Source: Poriferisodalis sp963663635 (GTDB lineage Bacteria > Actinomycetota > Acidimicrobiia > Acidimicrobiales > Poriferisodalaceae). Taken from it: a stretch of DNA of 64,000 nucleotides. The position numbers and the translations under genes were made by a program. The DNA is taken from positions 62,001 through 126,000 of the forward strand of contig CAXXMY010000022.1 in assembly GCA_963663635.2 (NCBI GenBank), in the 5' to 3' direction. The notes beneath the pieces are model-generated. The model ran no database searches, was not told the origin of the DNA, and was given only the letters and a program-made list of their open reading frames with translations. Positions 58,401 to 64,000 of the stretch are shown here, one piece after another; position 1 is the first letter of the stretch, and every line of letters begins with the position of its first letter.

Positions 58401-59195
58401 CGAGCCGTCGTCGACTTCACCGGCACGAGCGGGCAGCACCCCGGCAACTTCAATGCACCAACGGCGGTCTGCCGGTCGGCGGTGCTGTACGTGTTCCGCT
58501 GCATGGTCGACGACGCGATCCCGCTCAATGCGGGCTGCCTGCGGCCCCTGGAACTTGTCGTGCCTGACCCCTCGATGCTGTCGCCGCATCCGCCTGCGGC
58601 GGTCATTGCCGGCAATGTCGAGACGTCCCAGCAGATCACCGATGCGCTGTTCGGCGCCCTCGGCGTAGTGGCGGCGTCGCAGGGCACGATGAACAACTTC
58701 ATCTGGGGCAACGCCGAGCACCAATACTACGAGACGATCTGCGGCGGCGCGGGGGCCACGGCCCGACGCCGGGGTGCCGACGCCGTGCATACGCACATGA
58801 CCAACACCCGCCTCACCGATCCTGAGATCCTCGAGCAGCGCCACCCGGTCCTGCTAGAGCGATTCGAAGTGCGGCGCGGCTCGGGCGGTGCCGGTGCAAA
58901 CCGGGGCGGTGACGGCGTGGTGCGTCGGCTGCGTTTCGGCGAGGCAATGACCGTGAATCTGCTCAGCTCTTGCCGGCGGATCGAGCCGTTCGGTGTCGCT
59001 GGTGGCCAGCCGGGTGCGGTTGGCCGCAATCTGCTGGAACGAGCCGATGGTGCCGTGACCGAACTCGGTGGCTGTGCCCGCGTCGAAGTGGATGCGGGTG
59101 ACGTCATGGAGATCCACACGCCGGGCGGTGGCGGCTACGGCGCGCCCCTGCCTGGAAACGAGCGCGCAGGATGCAAGGGTGAGCGCGATGAGTGA
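55500..59195 (+). CDS. Hydantoinase/5-oxoprolinase, fused HyuA-HyuB
   Basis: 1231 residues. HyuA-type part (1-690): FWVDRGGTFTDVVARRPDGS, SVKMGTTVATNALLQRRG, GFDMGGTSTDVSHFAG and CFGGAGGQHACRVADRLGI (actin-like ATPase loops). HyuB-type part (from about 703): DPVQLEIFNNLFMNIAEQMG, SVNIKERRDFSCALFD, NNPYNGGTHLPDVTVV and TPGGGGYGAP. The fused order is that of ATP-dependent 5-oxoprolinase. In this operon it may open a cyclic amide or act on a carboxylated ring product; the substrate is unknown. It overlaps the next gene by eight bases. Confidence 0.93.
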   Translation: MSQAPGGWDFWVDRGGTFTDVVARRPDGSLVTHKLLSEDPRRYDDAATTAIADLLGVPRDEPLPPERIRSVKMGTTVATNALLQRRGVPTLFVTTAGFGDVLRIGYQTRPHLFKLDIVLPEMLYAEVLEVVERRAADGTVLRELDLPAAVEGMAAARERGIEAVAIVLVHGYRYPNHEGALAAAAREIGFEQVSVSHEVDPLVKIVPRGDTTVADAYLSPILRSYVDAVASRIGNSDAVACDSPQLQFMQSNGGLADARRFTGRDALLSGPAGGVVGMARTAQAAGFSQLIGFDMGGTSTDVSHFAGEFERANETEVAGIRVRTPIMDMHTVAAGGGSLLTFDGSRLRVGPESAGADPGPASYGNAGPLALTDANVTLGVIRPEYFPSVFGTDGTQPLDVDAAAEGISKLAAQIAQATGVQRSAAEVAFGYGEIAAENMSNAVRKISTERGHDITVYTLVCFGGAGGQHACRVADRLGITTIFIHPHAGVLSALGIGLADVTELRAEPIEAELDEALIDDLRRRLAAATPSATQAVAASGVPAGRIEVSGRLEVRYRGSDTSLGVPLGSVDEVANEFATAHRTRFGFSAPDQALVVDALHIEACGRAVDPSPATLPVGDREALLATHPTYMSAAAPPGCARYDTPFWDRTALAPGAVMAGPAVIVEPNATTVIEPGWQGTVTDLGDLVLERAMARPSRVALGTSVDPVQLEIFNNLFMNIAEQMGVVLEHTAVSVNIKERRDFSCALFDTAGELVANAPHLPVHLGSMSESIRTVIEQNPTMSPGDVYVLNNPYNGGTHLPDVTVVRPVFDASGTDRIFYVAARGHHADIGGCVPGSAPADSTTIDEEGLVLDNLQIVAGGRLLEQKVRDVLASGPWPARNPDQNVADLRAQVAACERGAAELSRIVDYYGLEVVHAYMGHVADNAEEMVRRVIDALGNSNYRGSYQLELDDGSVICVRISVDRSTRRAVVDFTGTSGQHPGNFNAPTAVCRSAVLYVFRCMVDDAIPLNAGCLRPLELVVPDPSMLSPHPPAAVIAGNVETSQQITDALFGALGVVAASQGTMNNFIWGNAEHQYYETICGGAGATARRRGADAVHTHMTNTRLTDPEILEQRHPVLLERFEVRRGSGGAGANRGGDGVVRRLRFGEAMTVNLLSSCRRIEPFGVAGGQPGAVGRNLLERADGAVTELGGCARVEVDAGDVMEIHTPGGGGYGAPLPGNERAGCKGERDE

Positions 59196-60411
59196 CGAAC
59201 TGCTGACGCCCGAACGGGCGGAATTGGTGGCCCGGATGGCGGAACTGGGTCCCGCGTTTGCCGAGCGTGCCGCAGAGCACGACCGCGACGCCAGCTTCCC
59301 GCATCGCAACTGGGCTGATTTGGCCGACGCCGGATTCTTGGGCCTGTGCGTCCCGAAGTCCGCCGGCGGCCTCGGGGCGGACTTCGTGGGTTATGCGCTG
59401 GTGGCTGAGGAGATGGGTCGGCATTGCGCGACGACGGCGCTGACGTTCAACATGCATACCGCGACGGCGCTGCTGGCCGGGCCGATTGCGGAGTCGCTGC
59501 TGGCAGGCGAGGCCGGCGGCGCGTTGGATCCCGACGGCCGAATGGCAGCGCACCTCGAAGCCCGCCGCCCGCAGCTCTGGCATGGCATGGTCAGCGAGCG
59601 CATCATCCACTCCCAGCCGTTCTCTGAAGGACAGGCGCCCGGTGCCCGATCGGGCTTCAGCACGACGGCCACACCGACCGACGGCGGCTACCTGGTGACC
59701 GGCCGCAAGATCTTCGCCTCCCTGAGCGGCGCTGCACACCGGCACAGTGTGCTCGCTGTGGTGGAGGGCGATCCCCGCATTCGCCTGCTGGGCGTGCCCG
59801 CCGACTCCGACGGTGTCGAGATCGTCGGCGACTGGGACCCGCTGGGAATGCGAGGCACCGACTCGCGCACGCTGCTGATGGACAACGTGTTCGTGCCGAC
59901 TGCGAACGAGGTGCTGCCGCCTGGGATGTTCAACGCGATGGTGTCGCGCTTCCCGCAATTCTACATGAGCCTGTCGTTCAGCTACCTAGGGCTGATGCGA
60001 GCCATCCTGGACGCGACGGCCACATACCTGCGCGGCGAATCCGGCGTGAAGGCGTCACGGGATCACCCGATCAAGCAGACCGGCTGGGCGCAGCTGCAGC
60101 TCATCTACGACCGGGCGCAGGCCATGACGTACCGCGTGCTCGGTGAGATCTGCGCGGACCCCGATCCGGAACAGCTGCGCCGCGCCCAGGTGGCGACGGT
60201 GACGACGATGGAGAGCGCGCCCGAGATGGCGTCGCTGGCACTGCGCACCTGCGGAGGACGCTCGCTGCTGCGACCGGGCAGGCTCGAACAGCACTACCGA
60301 GATGCCCGCTGCGGGGCCACGATGCTGCCGTGGAGCACCGAGGAACTGCTGGTGCGGCTCGGCCGCAACGGCCTTTACGACACCGACGGCAGCGAACCCG
60401 ACCCGGCCTGA
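59188..60411 (+). CDS. Acyl-CoA dehydrogenase-family protein
   Basis: 407 residues from ATG 59188 inside the end of the hydantoinase gene (a GTG lies at 59179). N-terminal helical domain (RNWADLADAGFLGLCVPKSA, GGLGADFVGYALVAEEMGRH), middle domain (GGYLVTGRKIFASLSGAAHR), GMRGTDSRTLLMDNVFVP and C-terminal helices with MASLALRTCGGRSLLRPGRL. The catalytic Glu of classical acyl-CoA dehydrogenases is not obvious, so it could be a flavin monooxygenase or dehydrogenase variant of the fold. Last gene of the operon started by the SDR. Confidence 0.88.
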   Translation: MSDELLTPERAELVARMAELGPAFAERAAEHDRDASFPHRNWADLADAGFLGLCVPKSAGGLGADFVGYALVAEEMGRHCATTALTFNMHTATALLAGPIAESLLAGEAGGALDPDGRMAAHLEARRPQLWHGMVSERIIHSQPFSEGQAPGARSGFSTTATPTDGGYLVTGRKIFASLSGAAHRHSVLAVVEGDPRIRLLGVPADSDGVEIVGDWDPLGMRGTDSRTLLMDNVFVPTANEVLPPGMFNAMVSRFPQFYMSLSFSYLGLMRAILDATATYLRGESGVKASRDHPIKQTGWAQLQLIYDRAQAMTYRVLGEICADPDPEQLRRAQVATVTTMESAPEMASLALRTCGGRSLLRPGRLEQHYRDARCGATMLPWSTEELLVRLGRNGLYDTDGSEPDPA

Positions 60412-60506
60412 CCACCCAGCCCCTCGTCGCTGTGTCCGGAGCGCTGACACCGGACTGTAACGATTGCGTTGGAACGTCAAGCCGCCGCAGCGGTTCTGTC
60501 TCTGTG

Positions 60507-62804
60507 ATGACCCACTCGAAGATGCGTCATGCATCGAAACCAATGACTTCCGGACTGCTGGTCGTGCTGCTCGCCGCGGGGCTGGTTGCGGCTGCCTGCA
60601 CCAGCGACGGCGCCGATGTTCAGGCCGGAGACTCCGCCGTGCCGACGACTAGCCCGTCGGCGACAACCGACGGTGAGCAACCCGACACCCCCACCAGCGA
60701 GGACCCTGGCGCCGAGCCCCCGAGCGACGACGAAGTCGGCCGGGACGACGAAGCCGCCGACGTCAATGAAGGGGACACCGCCGACGGGGACGTTGAGGTT
60801 GGCGGAGACGGCGACGGACCCGAGGCCGCTGCGCAAACCGCAGCGTTGGAGCGCTTCAGCGAATGCGACGGAGCGCTCGAGTACATCCACGCGCAAGCGG
60901 CGCAAGCCGTTGGCCCCTGGGGCCTCGGCGGCGACTTCGGTTTCCCTGGTGACGTGGCCGAGGAAGGCGCGATTGCCGTCGACGCCGCGGCCTCGGGTGA
61001 CTCTGGATCGCTGCAAGCCGGCGTCGACTACAGCACCTCGAACGTGCAGGAAACAGGCATCGACGAGCCCGATGTGGTGAAGACCGACGGACGGCGCATC
61101 GTCGTCGCCACGCAGAACCAGGTCCAGATAGTCGACGTGACCGGACCCGAGCCGACGCTGGTGGCCATGATCGGACTCGGCGAGCATTGGGGCTCGAGAC
61201 TGCTGCTGCACGGTGATCGGGTGTTCGTGTTCTCATCGCGCTGGGACGTCATCGTGCCGTTCGAGCACGATGCTGACGGTGCCCTCGAAGTGGGCGGCGC
61301 CTGGCCGGAACCCGCATGGGGCCCCACGACCGAGGTTGTCGAGATCGATATGGCTGGCTCGACCCCGTCGATCGTGCGGCGGCTGAGTATCGAAGGCGAC
61401 TACGTCAGCGCCCGGATGACCGAGGACGTTGTGCGCATCGTTACCAGCTCGAGGCCGCGTGCCATCCCGTGGGCTGTCCCGGGAGAGGTTGGCATTGCCG
61501 CGCAGGAGCAGGCGATCGCGGAGAACCAGAAGATCGTTTCAAGCACCACGGTCGATCATTGGCTCCCGCGCTACAAGTTGTCGGATTCCGCCAGCACGAC
61601 CCTCGCGTTCGGTCGACTTGTCGATTGCGACCGCGTCTGGGCGCCGGTGCACTACTCGGGTCCGGGCACGCTCAGCGTCACCACCATCGACATCGCTGCA
61701 GACGGCCTGGCGGGATCGCTGGACACCACGTCGATCATGTCCGACGGCAGCACGGTGTACGCCTCGCCGGAGCACCTGTACGTGACGACGACCCGATGGT
61801 TCAACTGGCATACCCAGCCAGAGGGTCCCGATGACGGCACCCTTGCCGAGACCGAGATCCACGTGTTCGACACAGGCGATGTGCTCTCGAGCCACTACGT
61901 CGGGTCTGCGACGGTGACGGGCACCGTGCTGAACCAGTACTCGATGTCTGAGCACGAGGGCCACCTGAGGATCGCGACTACAACGGTCCCGCCGTGGCGC
62001 TTCGAGGGTGAGCCCGACTCCGAGAGCCTCGTAACGGTGTTCGCCGTTGACGCAGACGGCCTGTGGGAGGTCGGCCGAGTCGACGGTCTCGGCCTCGGCG
62101 AGCGCATCTTCGCCGTGAGGTACTTGGGCGACATCGCCGCCGTGGTCACGTTCCGCCAGACCGATCCGTTGTACATAATTGACCTGGCTGACCCAGCTGC
62201 GCCGACGGTGCGGGGCGAGCTCAAGATTCACGGCTACTCGGCGTACTTGCATCCGCTCGACGGCGACCTGCTGCTTGGAGTCGGCCAGGACGCAGACAGC
62301 GAAGGGCGGATCCAGGGCACGCAGGTGTCGCTGTTCGACATCGCTGACTTGTCCGAACCTCGGCGCGTCGCCCAGTGGACAGCACCGGGCGGGCACAGCC
62401 AGGTGGAGTTCGACGCGCTCGCGTTCTTGTACTGGCCCGCCGAGCACTTGGCGGTCCTGCCGATGGTCCAGTACCCCGGTGACGAGCGCGACTCCGAGCC
62501 GCCCTTCATCGGTGCCGTCGCGCTCGGCACCGAGAATCGGCGCCTCACCGAACGGGCTCGCATCAGCTATGCAGACCCGCCGATCAAGCGGTGCCGCGAG
62601 TCTCGAGAGATCATCATTCGGCCCGACGGCACCGAAGAACGCGGCGAGCTTGAGCGTTATTGCTGGTTCGACCACGAATGGGAGGCTCAGATCCTTGCCA
62701 GCGTGGTCGTCGGAGACCGCCTGTACACGGCGTCGCACAAGGGTCTCGGCGCTGTCGACCTCGCATCGCTGCAGCCCGAGGTGTTCATCGCCTGGGGGGA
62801 GTGA
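60507..62804 (+). CDS. Beta-propeller-domain lipoprotein
   Basis: 765 residues from ATG 60507. Signal with lipobox (GLLVVLLAAGLVAAACTSDG), a long Asp/Glu/Pro/Thr spacer, then the beta-propeller domain (PF09826 type): STSNVQETGIDEPDVVKTDG, VVATQNQVQIVDVTG, LLLHGDRVFVFSSRWD, FAVRYLGDIAAVVTFRQTDP, HPLDGDLLLGVGQDADSEGR and the C-terminal TASHKGLGAVDLASLQP. Exported and lipid-anchored. Archaeal and actinobacterial relatives have no assigned function; some are protease- or copper-linked. Transcribed alone. Confidence 0.88.
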   Translation: MTHSKMRHASKPMTSGLLVVLLAAGLVAAACTSDGADVQAGDSAVPTTSPSATTDGEQPDTPTSEDPGAEPPSDDEVGRDDEAADVNEGDTADGDVEVGGDGDGPEAAAQTAALERFSECDGALEYIHAQAAQAVGPWGLGGDFGFPGDVAEEGAIAVDAAASGDSGSLQAGVDYSTSNVQETGIDEPDVVKTDGRRIVVATQNQVQIVDVTGPEPTLVAMIGLGEHWGSRLLLHGDRVFVFSSRWDVIVPFEHDADGALEVGGAWPEPAWGPTTEVVEIDMAGSTPSIVRRLSIEGDYVSARMTEDVVRIVTSSRPRAIPWAVPGEVGIAAQEQAIAENQKIVSSTTVDHWLPRYKLSDSASTTLAFGRLVDCDRVWAPVHYSGPGTLSVTTIDIAADGLAGSLDTTSIMSDGSTVYASPEHLYVTTTRWFNWHTQPEGPDDGTLAETEIHVFDTGDVLSSHYVGSATVTGTVLNQYSMSEHEGHLRIATTTVPPWRFEGEPDSESLVTVFAVDADGLWEVGRVDGLGLGERIFAVRYLGDIAAVVTFRQTDPLYIIDLADPAAPTVRGELKIHGYSAYLHPLDGDLLLGVGQDADSEGRIQGTQVSLFDIADLSEPRRVAQWTAPGGHSQVEFDALAFLYWPAEHLAVLPMVQYPGDERDSEPPFIGAVALGTENRRLTERARISYADPPIKRCRESREIIIRPDGTEERGELERYCWFDHEWEAQILASVVVGDRLYTASHKGLGAVDLASLQPEVFIAWGE

Positions 62805-62938
62805 GCGCGCGCGGCTGCCTGTCGGCGCGCAAGACGCGGTTACGTCCTGCCCGCCGCTACAGCGGCCAAGGCACCACCAACGCGGCTCGCCAGTCGATTT
62901 CGGGCGTCAACTGGCCGTTCATCGGCCATAGTGATGCC

Positions 62939-63856
62939 ATGGACAGCCCGCAGAACGCTGACGAACGGCCCATCGTCGTGTGGGACGGTTCGCCGCAGCT
63001 GCAAAATCCGCTGTTGCTGGTGGCCTTCGAGGGCTGGTTCGACGCCGGCGAGTGCGCCACCGGAGCGTTGGACTGGATCCGGCGCCGCAGCGAAGCACGA
63101 CGCGTCTGCCACATAGACCCAGAAGAGTTCTACGACTTCCAGGAGAGCCGCCCGCACATCGAGATCGCACCCGACGGCGAGCGCCTCATTCGCTGGCCGG
63201 CAATCGAGTGCCATGTCGCGCCGGCCGCGCCGCCGCACGATCTGGTGCTGCTGTCGGGCATCGAGCCGCGCATGCGCTGGCGCACGTTCTGCGACGGCGT
63301 GGTCGAGATCGCCTCCGAACTTGGCTGCCAGATGGTGGTGACGCTCGGTGCAATGGTCGCCGGGGTCGCTCATTCGCGGGCGGCCAGCGTGAAGGGCAGC
63401 GCGGCGAGCACCGATCTGGCGAAGCGGCTGGGACTTGACCGGCCGACCTATCAGGGCCCCACCGGCATCATCGGCACCCTGCACGACGTGCTGGACCGAG
63501 CAGAGCTTCCGGTCGTGTCGCTGCGCGTCGGCGTGCCCCACTACGTGGCCGGTCCGCCGAACCCGAAAGGCACTCGGGCACTGCTTTCCCACGTCGAGAC
63601 GGTCACCGGCGTGCCGACCGGCTACCAGGATCTGGACTCGAGCGTCGACGCTTGGGAGGAACGGGTCAACGAGGCGGTTCAGCGCGACCCCGAGATCGTC
63701 GCCTACATCCGCCAACTGGAAGCCGAAGCCGATCGATCCGAGGCCGAGAACCTCCCCAGCGGTGACGATCTCGCCAAGGAGTTCCAGAAGTTCTTGGAAG
63801 AACAGCGCCAGTCCCCCTCAGGCGAGAGCGACGGCGGCAGCGACGAACCGGGCTGA
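62939..63856 (+). CDS. PAC2-family protein
   Basis: 305 residues from ATG 62939. LLLVAFEGWFDAGECATGAL, SGIEPRMRWRTFCDGVVEIA, VVTLGAMVAGVAHSRAASVK, YQGPTGIIGTLHDVLDRAEL and SLRVGVPHYVAGPPNPKGTR match the PAC2 (proteasome assembly chaperone 2-like) proteins widespread in actinobacteria. A Glu-rich helical tail follows. Role in bacteria unproven; proteasome-related chaperoning is assumed from the archaeal and eukaryotic fold. Confidence 0.9.
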   Translation: MDSPQNADERPIVVWDGSPQLQNPLLLVAFEGWFDAGECATGALDWIRRRSEARRVCHIDPEEFYDFQESRPHIEIAPDGERLIRWPAIECHVAPAAPPHDLVLLSGIEPRMRWRTFCDGVVEIASELGCQMVVTLGAMVAGVAHSRAASVKGSAASTDLAKRLGLDRPTYQGPTGIIGTLHDVLDRAELPVVSLRVGVPHYVAGPPNPKGTRALLSHVETVTGVPTGYQDLDSSVDAWEERVNEAVQRDPEIVAYIRQLEAEADRSEAENLPSGDDLAKEFQKFLEEQRQSPSGESDGGSDEPG

Positions 63857-63931
63857 GCACCGCTCGCACACGACCCGCATCTGCGCAAGAGAACGGCACC
63901 GGCCCGCAGTTGCCGTCGTAGGGTTCGTGGG

Positions 63932-64000
63932 ATGGGCGGCAGCACGTTCGGGGAACGCTTTGCGGTCACGACGTTCGGGGAGTCCCATGGCGGGGCGCTG
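63932..64000 (+). CDS. aroC: Chorismate synthase, first 23 codons (cut by window end)
   Basis: ATG 63932 starts MGGSTFGERFAVTTFGESHG, containing the FGESHG signature at the N-terminus of chorismate synthase, which makes chorismate from 5-enolpyruvylshikimate-3-phosphate with reduced FMN. The frame is open to the window edge. The prephenate dehydratase at 42 kb acts later in the same aromatic pathway but is not adjacent. Confidence 0.88.
   Translation, partial: MGGSTFGERFAVTTFGESHGGAL

Overview
The window is a high-G+C chromosome segment of an actinobacterium. The cluster crgA - pknB (PASTA kinase) - pbp - rodA/ftsW - pstP - two FHA genes, together with DUF3499, PAC2 and PaaX proteins and actinobacterial codon use, supports this. 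The mix fits Acidimicrobiia, but that class assignment is an inference without any search.

Layout. 1-9.6 kb: an acyl-CoA dehydrogenase, small conserved proteins, then the minus-strand cell-division/signalling cluster in which the penicillin-binding protein lacks all three catalytic motifs. 9.7-20.5 kb: tRNA-Leu, an alkylation-repair pair (Ada/AlkA fusion plus methyltransferase), DUF4349, a glutaryl-CoA-dehydrogenase-like enzyme, a metallo-beta-lactamase-fold/sulfurtransferase pair, a nitroreductase, a ClC channel, a frameshifted luciferase-like oxidoreductase and tRNA-Ser(GCT). 20.6-40.4 kb: an accessory region starting near tRNA-Ser(TGA) and an adjacent tyrosine integrase. It is packed with insertion sequences (IS3, IS30, four IS110-type, IS1380, IS256 pieces), many nested or recombined, around a few cargo genes: MgtC, an Xre/RES toxin-antitoxin pair with a broken antitoxin, a fragment of DUF2237, a DUF1971 gene, and a 778-residue protein that fuses a phosphodiesterase-like domain, a PhnZ/TmpB-like HD oxygenase and a TmpA/PhnY-like Fe/2-oxoglutarate dioxygenase. 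40.4-47.7 kb: a FAD oxidoreductase with a 41-bp tandem duplication at its start, prephenate dehydratase, a nucleotidyltransferase gene split by a MITE and an IS630, larB-larC (nickel-pincer cofactor) and tRNA-Arg. 47.7-64 kb: an amine-oxidase-like protein, an aromatic-acid catabolic cluster that looks like aerobic 2-aminobenzoyl-CoA degradation (CoA ligase, PaaX regulator, monooxygenase/old-yellow-enzyme fusion, SDR, RidA-like, oxoprolinase-type hydantoinase, acyl-CoA dehydrogenase), a secreted beta-propeller lipoprotein, a PAC2 protein and the start of aroC.

How genes work together. The kinase PknB, phosphatase PstP, FHA proteins, RodA/FtsW and CrgA form the usual actinobacterial growth and division module. 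The ligase, monooxygenase/reductase and downstream operon should activate and dearomatise an amino- or hydroxybenzoate as its CoA thioester. The triple-domain protein could carry a complete oxidative phosphonate breakdown route in one chain.

The two most notable observations are that phosphonate fusion, and direct sequence evidence for guide RNAs in three IS110 elements: each carries, about 80 nt upstream of its transposase, an 8-nt word that varies between elements and matches its own right end, and one also carries words matching its actual insertion site.
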